Below are positions 7,424-13,434 of a DNA stretch of 44,369 bases, piece by piece (within the stretch, counting starts at the first letter, position 1; the number at the start of each line of letters is the position of its first letter). A model generated the notes under the pieces. It was not told where the DNA came from and made no database searches. It was given only the letters and a program-made list of their open reading frames with translations. This DNA is from an uncultured Myxococcales bacterium (GTDB lineage Bacteria; Myxococcota_A; UBA9042). The position numbers and the translations under genes are program-made. The stretch lies in NCBI GenBank assembly GCA_903929795.1, contig CAIYWC010000024.1, positions 1 to 44,369 of the forward strand. The letters are read 5' to 3'.

Positions 7424-7468
7424 TTCCCAAGCTGAATGTTGCGGGTTCGAGTCCCGTTTCCCGCTCCA
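7424..7468 (+). other. 3' half of tRNA-Gly(CCC): attachment site between island and prophage
   Basis: The 45 bases match the 3' part of a tRNA-Gly(CCC). In order they are anticodon loop TTCCCAA, stem GCTGA, variable loop, T-arm GCGGG-TTCGAGT-CCCGT, acceptor strand TTCCCGC, discriminator T and encoded CCA. The 5' anticodon stem and everything before it are missing; 7419-7423 do not pair. So this is not a working gene. The part 7443-7468 is repeated exactly at 42578-42603 and is the prophage attachment core. The longer homology, back to the anticodon loop, suggests the left island recombined in the anticodon loop. Confidence 0.8.
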
Positions 7469-7520
7469 CATGTGGTTAACATTGCTCATGTTCATCTCGA
7501 AAAACGGGAATGCGGGAAAA

Positions 7521-8627
7521 CTACCGGGAACGCCCGGACACGGTTCCGTCACGATTCCGCGCCATTGGCAGCGCGGGCGTGCGTTCCGGTGAGCGGATGT
7601 AGTGGTCACGTGCGGTCTGGGCGTTGTTGCTGCCCGTATGACCGAGGAATGAGGCGATTTCGATGGCGCGAAACCCAGCGATGGCGCACAGCGAACTGAA
7701 CGTCCCGCGCAGGCCGTGGGCCGTCAGCGTGTCCAGCTCGGCGAGCGTGCACGCGCGCTTGACCAGCGCCAGCAGCCACTTGTACGTATGCGGCTCGCCC
7801 GTCGTCGTCGCGAACAGCAACTCGTTGGCAAACCGCTGCTTGGTCAGCGTCTCCAGATCGGCCCGCATCGTCTCAGGAATCGCCGCAGCCCGCACGCGTG
7901 CCGCCGCCTTCAGGTGCTTGCCGCGCACGAGGATCACGCCGTCAGCCAGGTCCACGTCGCGCACCCGCAGCTTGCGAATTTCGCCGGAGCACAGGCCGTT
8001 GGTCAGCGGCAGCATCGCTGCCACCCGCTCAGCCGCCCACGGCAGCAGCGCCGCGCCGGCAAGGTACGCTTCCGCGTCAGCGCGGCTGCCAAACTGCGCC
8101 TTGCCCAACTCCATCTCGCGCCGCGCCCGCGGGTTCAGCCAGCGCTTGTGCTCCTTGCCGAGCAGCGCGCAGGGGTTAGTCGCAACGTACCCCTGCCGGT
8201 GGCACCACGCCACGAACCCAGCCACCGCCGCGTATCGCTTTTTTTGGCTCGCCAGCGGCTTGAACGCGATCGCGCGCAGGTACGCCTTGAGCATCGACGC
8301 GTCCAGCTCGGCCACCGGCACGTCGCTGGTGCCGCCGAAGTCGCGCAGGTCTTTGCCGGTGCGCGCAACCGTCAGCGCCGACCAGAAGCCCTCGTCGTCG
8401 TTGAACTTGATGAACGCTTCAATCGCGTCGCTGATGGTGCGCGGGCGGCTCTGGCCCGCCGACTCGGCCTTGGCCTGCAGGAACCACCGCCCGTATGCCT
8501 GCTCGTCCGTGAACGTCTTGGACCGGCGGTTGCCGTTGGCCAAGATGGCAACGGCGCGGATGCGCGGGCGGCCGTCCTTGCCGGTTTCGCCGTATGGGCC
8601 AAGCACGCGGGTGATGAGTTCGGACAT
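7521..8627 (-). CDS. int: Tyrosine-recombinase integrase of the prophage, catalytic Arg replaced by Cys
   Basis: A 368-residue phage integrase. The C-terminal catalytic domain has the box II motif HGLRGTF, the later GHTGSNN and the nucleophile Tyr in DHYIR. In box I the family has a catalytic Arg in TGLRxGE; here the sequence is NGLCSGE, with Cys213 encoded by TGC at 7989-7991. One base change from CGC would explain it. Loss of this Arg normally abolishes recombination, so the prophage may be unable to excise alone. ATG 8627 has AGGGGA nine bases upstream; ATG 8636 has no spacing. Its 3' end is 53 bases from the attachment core. Confidence 0.9.
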   Translation of the reverse strand: MSELITRVLGPYGETGKDGRPRIRAVAILANGNRRSKTFTDEQAYGRWFLQAKAESAGQSRPRTISDAIEAFIKFNDDEGFWSALTVARTGKDLRDFGGTSDVPVAELDASMLKAYLRAIAFKPLASQKKRYAAVAGFVAWCHRQGYVATNPCALLGKEHKRWLNPRARREMELGKAQFGSRADAEAYLAGAALLPWAAERVAAMLPLTNGLCSGEIRKLRVRDVDLADGVILVRGKHLKAAARVRAAAIPETMRADLETLTKQRFANELLFATTTGEPHTYKWLLALVKRACTLAELDTLTAHGLRGTFSSLCAIAGFRAIEIASFLGHTGSNNAQTARDHYIRSPERTPALPMARNRDGTVSGRSR

Positions 8628-8671
8628 GGCGGGCATTCCCCTGGACCGACTTGGGGTCGGGCCTGTTGCGG

Positions 8672-8701
8672 ACTGTACGGGCAGGCGTGGTGTCTTGTCA
8701 A
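8672..8701 (-). promoter_or_regulatory. Putative integrase promoter
   Basis: On the minus strand TTGACA (8701-8696) and TACAGT (8677-8672) are 18 bases apart, about 45 bases ahead of the integrase start at 8627. The divergent region also serves the HTH gene at 8787; a TAGAAT at 8750-8755 is a possible -10 for that gene. Confidence 0.4.
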
Positions 8702-8786
8702 ATCTGTCTTACGTCAACGACGGATCTGGCAGCAGCGGTCCGACAATGGTAGAATCGGCGGCACGGGCCGCTAAAGGCGCGTAACA

Positions 8787-9197
8787 ATGGCATTTCACGT
8801 GTACACCATACGACAACTGGCGCAAGAAATCGGCTGTGATCATGGTCGCGTGCAGCAATGGGTGCATCGCGGTAAGTTAGCGGCAACAGACAAGATTGGC
8901 CTAAATTTGGTGTTTGATGATGCTGCCGTGGATGCGGCCCGCCGGCTGCTGGACGGAGAAGGCATGGGGCGGCTTCCTCACCTGTATCAGCGGATTCCGG
9001 CGTCTGAATCGCTGGCCAGCTACCTGACGAAACGCCAAGCAGCTGAGATCGTTGGAGTTGATGAGGCGACGCTGGCGCGCTGGGTCAAGGCCGGCAAGAT
9101 CAAGGCCTACAAGCCGGTCGGACAGGAGCGGATTCTGTTCAACAACACCGACGTGGCCCACTTGGTGGCCGAGCGGGCCAGTTCACGAGCGGCGTGA
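8787..9197 (+). CDS. Protein with two excisionase-type helix-turn-helix domains
   Basis: A 136-residue protein with two HTH_17/excisionase-like segments. The first is YTIRQLAQEIGCDHGRVQQW (residues 6-25) followed by VHRGKL. The second is YLTKRQAAEIVGVDEATLARW (about 74-94) followed by VKAGKI. It is the only clear plus-strand gene of the prophage and is divergent from the integrase, where an excisionase or lysogeny regulator normally sits. It may direct excision, repress the integrase promoter, or both. No CI-type repressor is found elsewhere, so it is the best regulator candidate. Confidence 0.7.
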   Translation: MAFHVYTIRQLAQEIGCDHGRVQQWVHRGKLAATDKIGLNLVFDDAAVDAARRLLDGEGMGRLPHLYQRIPASESLASYLTKRQAAEIVGVDEATLARWVKAGKIKAYKPVGQERILFNNTDVAHLVAERASSRAA

Positions 9198-9199
9198 CC

Positions 9200-10036
9200 T
9201 CACGGCGCTGGCGTGCAGGTCGAGACCGCTTCCGCGATGACCTGGTCAACGCCCTTGAGCGCAAAATGGGCGAATTGAAATCCACCACGGAAAACAGGCA
9301 GCTCGACGGTCACCTGCTCGGCCTTGTTCGCTGAAAATTGCATGAGAATCTGCGTGGTTTCATCGAATACGACGCCGGTCAGGCTGTCGAACCGAATGGC
9401 GGAATTCGTGACGGGTTCGCCCTTGCCGTAACGAAATCGCAACTCGGCGGCGTCCTCATCCACGACCAAACCGGCCGAGATATCGACGCCAAGCGCGCCA
9501 CGAATGCACCAGACGGACAGGACCGGATGCCGCCGCAACTTGCCAAGGCTCACGAGATCGGGCGAATCGAGCGTCGCTGAGTATTGCAAGCTGTCGTCCA
9601 TGCGGTCTTTTTCCACGGAGACGCGCCAGCCGGCGATGAACTTCTTGCCAGGTCGCGGCGCTGGAACGGTGGGCGTTAGGAACGCCGTTTCAGCATCCGC
9701 CGCGCGCTGCGCATCCGTCCGATTCTGGTCAAGAATGGCAGAGACCCGGCTTGCTTCCTCAGCGGCTTCCTCCCTCTGCCGCCGCGCTTCCGCCTCGCGC
9801 CGCGCCGCCCTTGTCTCGATGCTGTCGCTCGGGTCTCGGTCCCTGATCGCCGGGGTCAGTGGCGGCGTGAGCACGGCGGACGGCGTCAGCGCGAGCGGCA
9901 ACTGAACGAACGAGCCGGCGCGACCAGCACCGCCAAGCGACCGGTGGTTTGGCGCGATGGGCGTGGCACGGTATCCCGCGTTTCCGCTGCACCCGCCCAG
10001 CAACGCCACCACCACCACCACCAGCCACATCCGCAT
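9200..10036 (-). CDS. Prophage lipoprotein with VasI-like C-terminal domain
   Basis: A 278-residue lipoprotein. The signal peptide ends in a lipobox ALLGGC with Cys16. A middle region (about residues 70-110) is a charged Arg/Glu/Ala helix, likely coiled coil. The C-terminal 130 residues run from WRVSVEKDRMDDSLQYSA through LSVWCIRGALGVDI to a final STC. This resembles the domain of type VI secretion-associated VasI proteins, which fold as a beta sandwich with a disulfide. ATG 10036 follows GGAGGT. It is the last gene of the minus-strand series, separated from the lysis genes by 0.9 kb, where lysogenic-conversion genes are often found. Family match is moderate. Confidence 0.6.
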   Translation of the reverse strand: MRMWLVVVVVALLGGCSGNAGYRATPIAPNHRSLGGAGRAGSFVQLPLALTPSAVLTPPLTPAIRDRDPSDSIETRAARREAEARRQREEAAEEASRVSAILDQNRTDAQRAADAETAFLTPTVPAPRPGKKFIAGWRVSVEKDRMDDSLQYSATLDSPDLVSLGKLRRHPVLSVWCIRGALGVDISAGLVVDEDAAELRFRYGKGEPVTNSAIRFDSLTGVVFDETTQILMQFSANKAEQVTVELPVFRGGFQFAHFALKGVDQVIAEAVSTCTPAP

Positions 10037-10526
10037 GCCAACCTCCACGTGCGACCCAGCCTACGCCAGCGCGCGGCCCCCGCGCAACCGCGCCCAGCCG
10101 CCGGTCAGGCCTTCCCAGCCTCCCGCCAAACCTCCGAACGCGCAGCGCCCCTTCCGGATTCACGGCGAAAACCACCGTGGCCGGGCGTTCGCCGTCGTCG
10201 CAGTCCCAGCCGCGTCCCGCCGACCGGGCACGGCCGGCTTCCTCGGAGCTGCGCTCCTGCCCGTGTGCCCGATCGCCGCGAAGCCCAGCGTCGCCGTCTG
10301 CGACGACGGCAACAACTGCACGCTCGCTTGGCTCAGCCCATCGCGCGCTTTCGCGCGTCACCTGTCCGCGCTTGTCCGCGCTCGCGCCCGCGTCGGACGC
10401 ACCACCTGGTGGATCCACAATGGCAGTAGGTCATCGGGCTCTTCTGCCCTTCTCTGCTTTTGTCCCTTCTGTGCTTTCCACGCTTCTCTCCTTGAGACGC
10501 ATGCGCGCGTGAATGGGGTATGGGGA
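10037..10526. other. Non-coding stretch upstream of the lipoprotein
   Basis: Several overlapping frames are open on both strands here, but none has a start site or composition that sets it apart, and GC-rich DNA produces such frames. I see no RNA gene. It forms the left part of a 0.88-kb gap whose right part holds the repeat arrays. Confidence 0.4.
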
Positions 10527-10646
10527 ACGGTCCCGGATACCGTTCCGGAGACGGTCCGTCGCACTGTCTCCGACACCGTGTCGGGGACAGTGCCGGACAC
10601 GGTGTCGGACACCGTGCGCAACACCGTCTCTGAGACTGTCTCGCTC
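10527..10646. repeat. Ten tandem 12-bp repeats (iteron-like)
   Basis: Ten units of exactly 12 bases follow each other without a gap. Every unit starts with ACNGT, which is itself palindromic, and most continue C/G-T/C-C-GGAC; examples are ACCGTGTCGGGG and ACGGTGTCGGAC. Because ACNGT is symmetric, both strands can be read as repeated Thr-Val tetrapeptides, but no start codon and ribosome site go with them. Such short exact-period repeats are typical of initiator or repressor binding arrays. Confidence 0.75.
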
Positions 10647-10689
10647 GTTTTCGGCAGATAATGCGAACTTGCGAGGCGAGTTGCTGCGC

Positions 10690-10847
10690 GTGCGTGCACG
10701 CTGCGTGCAACGACGGCAACGCGTGCATCGCGAACTGTTGCACGCCGTGCAACGGTTGCGCACGAACGCTGCAGCCAGCGTGTACGGACCGCGCACGCTT
10801 GCGCACGCAACCTGCACGGACCGTGCAGCAACCGCGCACGTTCCGTG
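10690..10847. repeat. Cluster of TGCACG palindromes
   Basis: Perfect inverted repeats include GTTGCACG-C-CGTGCAAC (10737-10753), CTGCACGG-A-CCGTGCAG (10812-10828) and GCGTGCACGC (10692-10701). Many single GTGCA or TGCGCAC half-sites lie between them. This looks like an array of binding sites for a dimeric protein. It lies between the 12-bp repeats and the DnaA-like boxes. Confidence 0.6.
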
Positions 10848-10859
10848 CACGCGCCGGAT

Positions 10860-10911
10860 CCGTCCACAGGCCGAGCCGACTTATTCACAGCCGGACGGCA
10901 GGTTGTGCACA
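10860..10911 (+). promoter_or_regulatory. Three phased DnaA-box-like 9-mers (candidate origin)
   Basis: A perfect DnaA box TTATTCACA lies at 10881-10889. Weaker copies flank it in the same orientation: CCGTCCACA at 10860-10868 and TTGTGCACA at 10903-10911. The spacing, 21 and 22 bases, is two helical turns. Together with the neighbouring repeat arrays this resembles an iteron-type replication origin. No strongly AT-rich unwinding region is obvious nearby. Confidence 0.5.
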
Positions 10912-10919
10912 GGGTGAAA

Positions 10920-11063
10920 TCAGGGGTTGCGGGGCGGCTGGTGGTCGGTCGGGTGGCGCGGGTGCATCTGCTGCAGGCGCTCGTGGTCGCGCACGATGAG
11001 CCACGTCCACGCCAGCGATAGGGGCAGGGCGATGAGCGCGCTGATGAGGATGGCAACGAGCAT
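10920..11063 (-). CDS. Small membrane protein of the lysis region
   Basis: A 47-residue protein with one hydrophobic helix (about residues 1-23, ILISALIALPLSLAWTWLIV) and a basic, His/Pro-rich tail. Its start overlaps the stop of the upstream gene as TGATG at 11063, so translation is coupled. Position suggests a role in lysis, such as an antiholin or spanin part, but no family is recognised. Confidence 0.5.
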   Translation of the reverse strand: MLVAILISALIALPLSLAWTWLIVRDHERLQQMHPRHPTDHQPPRNP

Positions 11064-11380
11064 CAGCCGCCGCGGCGCTTGTGCGTGCGGACCTTGACCG
11101 GACGGCGGCGCGTACCGCCGCACATCCACGCGGGCACCACTGGCCGGGAACGGCGCGGCACGGGGTTGGTGCCGCCAGCGTAGCCACCAGACGACAGCCA
11201 CGCCACGCGCTGCGCCGCCTGCGCCGGAGCCTGAGACGGCACTGGCGTTTCCGACTTCTGCGGCGGCGGTTGTGCTATCCGGTCGTCGAGGGCGTTCGCC
11301 ACCGCACCGCCCGGCACGGGCGCGGGCGATGCAGCAGCGATGCAGAGAACGGCGGCAGCGGTGCGGATGATTCGCCGCAT
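11063..11380 (-). CDS. Secreted small phage protein of the lysis region
   Basis: A 105-residue protein with a likely signal peptide (MRRIIRTAAAVLCIAAASPA). The middle is Pro/Gln/Ala-rich and the C-terminus is strongly basic (RRRPVKVRTHKRRGG). It is coupled by TGATG overlaps to the gene before it (11380) and after it (11063). It could act at the periplasm or cell wall during lysis. No family is recognised. Confidence 0.5.
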   Translation of the reverse strand: MRRIIRTAAAVLCIAAASPAPVPGGAVANALDDRIAQPPPQKSETPVPSQAPAQAAQRVAWLSSGGYAGGTNPVPRRSRPVVPAWMCGGTRRRPVKVRTHKRRGG

Positions 11381-11622
11381 CAGTCGTGCAGCTCCTTGAC
11401 CAGATCCACGCTCCCCTGGACGACGATGTACACGCTGACGATGACCACCAGACCCCACGGCGGAATCTGGTTGGCCAGCGTCAGCACCACGCCGAGCACC
11501 GGACCCGCCAGCAGCTTGCGGCTCGCGTAGTCGGCGAGCGGCTTGGCGGTCTGCACCACGGCGATGCTGAACGGCTGCGCCGCCTCACCGTCCGTCTTGG
11601 ATTCAAGGGCTTGCTCTGGCAT
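11380..11622 (-). CDS. Putative holin
   Basis: An 80-residue protein with two hydrophobic segments near the C-terminal half (LLAGPVLGVVLTLANQI at about 37-53 and WGLVVIVSVYIVVQG at 56-70), separated by a short turn, and an acidic tail. Size, two membrane helices and location in the lysis region fit a holin, which would permeabilise the inner membrane to release the endolysin. No exact family match can be claimed. Confidence 0.5.
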   Translation of the reverse strand: MPEQALESKTDGEAAQPFSIAVVQTAKPLADYASRKLLAGPVLGVVLTLANQIPPWGLVVIVSVYIVVQGSVDLVKELHD

Positions 11623-11658
11623 GGCTGGTTGCTCCTGTATGCCCGGCAGCGCCGGTGG

Positions 11659-12087
11659 TCAGCCGTTGGCGGTGGTGTCGGCAGCGGCGGTCGGAAACGG
11701 GATGACTTCGCCGCCAACGCCATCGTCGGGCTGCGGGCCGGCCGTGGTGGCATCGGTGACCGGCGGCGGGTCGAAGACCGCCGACAGCTTGACGACGCCC
11801 GCGTGCACCAGGCGATCCACGGCGGTCTGCGCCGCGCCCGGCGGCACGAACGCGCTGGCGATGGCGTCAATGACTTCCTCCACGAACGGATGTGGCGTGG
11901 GCAACTGGTCGGCCGTGGCGAACTCGCCGGCAACGAGCTGCAGCACCGGCGCGGCGCGCTGGGCGGCGGCGTAGATGCTCGCGGCCTGTTCGGTGGTCTC
12001 GGCGGCGCGGATGTACTTGACGGCGGCGCTGCCGGCGATTTGCTCGATTTGGTTCAGCTGGTCATCGGAGAATTGGGGCAGATTCAC
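11659..12087 (-). CDS. Phage protein of unknown function
   Basis: A 142-residue acidic, Ala-rich protein. The N-terminus (NLPQFSDDQLNQIEQIAGSAAVKYIRAAETTEQAASIY) is helical and the C-terminus low in complexity and rich in Pro and Asp. It starts with GTG at 12087 after a GAGGTG site. It lies between the small lipoprotein and the putative holin. I see no motif that gives a function. Confidence 0.5.
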   Translation of the reverse strand: MNLPQFSDDQLNQIEQIAGSAAVKYIRAAETTEQAASIYAAAQRAAPVLQLVAGEFATADQLPTPHPFVEEVIDAIASAFVPPGAAQTAVDRLVHAGVVKLSAVFDPPPVTDATTAGPQPDDGVGGEVIPFPTAAADTTANG

Positions 12088-12134
12088 GGGACACCTCGTG
12101 GTGGGTTGGGTTGGGAACGGACGCTACACAGTCA

Positions 12135-12377
12135 TCAGCGGCACTTTGCCGGGACTTCCGCCGGCGCGGGCTTGCGCGGGAAGCGGCACGTGGCGCGCGA
12201 CAGCGCGCCCTCGTAGCCGTCCGCGGTGAAGGTCTCGCGGGTCAGGTACGGCGGCTCGGCGGGGTTGCCGGACTGCTGCAGCTGCACGTCGCGCTTGAGC
12301 TGGGGCGTGGCGCACGCGCCGAGCGTGAGCATGGCGGCGACGGTGGCGGGGATGTGGCGGGGCTTGAAGATGCACAT
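12135..12377 (-). CDS. Small lipoprotein, possible outer-membrane spanin
   Basis: An 80-residue protein with a signal peptide and lipobox LTLGAC (Cys22). The mature part is about 58 residues and includes Gln-rich and Pro-rich stretches and a second Cys near the C-terminus. ATG 12377 follows AAGGAG. Short phage lipoproteins next to an endolysin are often Rz1-type o-spanins that join inner and outer membrane in the last lysis step. The spanin role is inferred only from position and lipobox. Confidence 0.5.
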   Translation of the reverse strand: MCIFKPRHIPATVAAMLTLGACATPQLKRDVQLQQSGNPAEPPYLTRETFTADGYEGALSRATCRFPRKPAPAEVPAKCR

Positions 12378-12412
12378 GGCGGGGCTCCTTGGGGCAGTGG
12401 CGGTGGCAACGG

Positions 12413-12919
12413 TCAGACGGTGGGGATTTCGACGTTGACACCGGCCGCATCCAGCGCCTTGCGCCAGTTGCCGGGCCAACGGTCGGGGCCGGGCTTACCG
12501 GGACGCCACGTGCGCTTGTAGAGCTCCCACGCATCGTCGCCGCTCGCCAGCACCGGCTCCGGCAGCGCCGCGGGGTCGGTCCACAGCAGCAGCCGCGCGA
12601 ACGCCGCCGCCAGCACGTTGTCCGTGCAAAGCGCCTGGTACACGTCGTCGGCCTGGAAGCGCACGCCGCGCGCGGCGCAGACGTTGACCGCGTGCTGGTG
12701 GCTCGCCGGGTGCGTCATCACGCCAACCACGGCACCACCGCGCTCGAATTGCCAGAAGCCGTGCGCCGGACCGCCGCCCATCTGCTGCGGCAGGTCTTCC
12801 GGGTCTTCCTGAAAGTGCGTGGCCAGCACCATGACCGTGGCGGCGAGCGAGGTCATCTTGGCGGGCAGCAGCTCCAGCGCTGGCGTAATGACATCGGTGA
12901 CGAGTTGCAGGGGCGACAT
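12413..12919 (-). CDS. Putative endolysin / lysozyme-like protein
   Basis: A 168-residue protein with the conserved string GGGPAHGFWQFERGGAV (about 47-63) and later FARLLLWTDP and WELYKRTWRPGKP. I recall this set of motifs from a group of phage cell-wall hydrolase-like proteins with a lysozyme-type fold, where a Glu early in the domain is catalytic (here perhaps Glu in QEDPED). It would cut the peptidoglycan. It is followed by a lipoprotein and holin-like genes, consistent with a lysis role. The catalytic assignment is tentative. Confidence 0.6.
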   Translation of the reverse strand: MSPLQLVTDVITPALELLPAKMTSLAATVMVLATHFQEDPEDLPQQMGGGPAHGFWQFERGGAVVGVMTHPASHQHAVNVCAARGVRFQADDVYQALCTDNVLAAAFARLLLWTDPAALPEPVLASGDDAWELYKRTWRPGKPGPDRWPGNWRKALDAAGVNVEIPTV

Positions 12920-12938
12920 GGGGAACCTCGTGAAACGG

Positions 12939-13091
12939 TTAGGGGTGACGCAAGAACTGGACGGTGACGCGGATGGTGGCGAGCTGCCATTGCACGCCGC
13001 CGACGACGCCAATGGCTGCGCCGACCAGGGGCGCGAAGCACAGCGCCGTGACGCCAAGCGCCACGCAGCCGACCTTGGCAGCGGTGCTCAT
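12939..13091 (-). CDS. Tiny membrane protein (50 residues)
   Basis: A 50-residue frame starting ATG at 13091 and ending TAA at 12939. Nearly all of it is one hydrophobic stretch (VGCVALGVTALCFAPLVGAAIGVVGGV). The start overlaps the stop of the upstream gene as ATGA, so it is likely translated by coupling. The position between a membrane-anchored coiled-coil protein and the endolysin suggests a holin or antiholin component. Confidence 0.5.
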   Translation of the reverse strand: MSTAAKVGCVALGVTALCFAPLVGAAIGVVGGVQWQLATIRVTVQFLRHP

Positions 13092-13390
13092 GGGGTTGGC
13101 TCCGAACGGCGCACATGGATGACGGGGTGCTTGCCGGTGTCGGCGGTGTGGGCACGGGCGTCTTCCAGCACCACCAGACGCAATTCCAGCTCGTGGTCAA
13201 CGTCGCGCTGTTGGTCCAGTTTCGCCTTGTGCTCGCCGTGCAGCAGCGCATGGTCGGCGAGCGTCTTGGTGGCCAGCGCGACGTTGGCGGCGGTCTGCCA
13301 CAGCAACTTGCTCCAGTAGGTGAGCATCCCGGCGGCGGCGGTGAGAATGAACGCAACGACCGGCCAGTTTTCACGCAGGGCTTGCATCAT
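13088..13390 (-). CDS. Membrane-anchored phage protein with a coiled-coil stalk
   Basis: A 100-residue protein. An N-terminal membrane helix (WPVVAFILTAAAGMLTYWSKLLW, about 9-31) is followed by a charged helical stretch to residue 80 (LDQQRDVDHELELRLVVLED). Such a topology is shared by i-spanins and haemolysin XhlA-like proteins. It precedes the tiny membrane protein with an ATGA overlap. A lysis role is likely by position; the exact one is open. The first two codons are both ATG. Confidence 0.5.
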   Translation of the reverse strand: MMQALRENWPVVAFILTAAAGMLTYWSKLLWQTAANVALATKTLADHALLHGEHKAKLDQQRDVDHELELRLVVLEDARAHTADTGKHPVIHVRRSEPTP

Positions 13391-13434
13391 CGTGGGAACC
13401 TCTGGCGATGGGCGGACGGACAGGCAAGCGGCGG

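Larger units (their letters stand above)
1..7468. mobile_element. Right part of a genomic island in tRNA-Gly(CCC)
   Basis: This stretch ends in a 3' tRNA-Gly fragment (7424-7468) and is packed with toxin-antitoxin and defence-type genes, which is typical of an integrated island. Three direct GGGTACAAC repeats at 7265-7328 lie just inside the fragment, as integrase arm sites would. No integrase for this island is in the window. By the polarity of the two elements to its right, its integrase should lie to the left beside the intact tRNA gene. The left boundary is not visible, so 1 is only the window edge. The island reading is inference; the tRNA fragment and gene content are seen directly. Confidence 0.6.

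Noticed and set aside
7393..7468. Complete tRNA-Gly gene
   Set aside because: The 5' acceptor strand, D-arm and 5' anticodon stem are absent, so only the 3' part remains.
7231..7609. Minus-strand frames of 83-117 codons around the tRNA fragment
   Set aside because: They are the familiar false frames made by the antisense of tRNA-Gly (GNGTRTRN and ERETGLEP types) and do not represent proteins.
9759..10418. 219-codon minus-strand frame upstream of the lipoprotein
   Set aside because: It runs into the lipoprotein gene in another phase, is dominated by Arg, Gly and Ala, and has no ribosome site.
9957..10661. Protein with Thr-Val tetrapeptide repeats
   Set aside because: Frames on both strands give the same repeat because ACNGT is symmetric. 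The plus frame overlaps the lipoprotein gene and neither has a start site. A repeat of DNA-level meaning is the simpler reading.
10661..10999. Plus-strand frame with eleven Cys in its first 43 codons, starting ATG at 10661
   Set aside because: The Cys codons (TGC) come from the GTGCA/TGCACG repeats themselves. The frame lies against the phage gene direction, has no ribosome site and loses its Cys pattern after the repeats.
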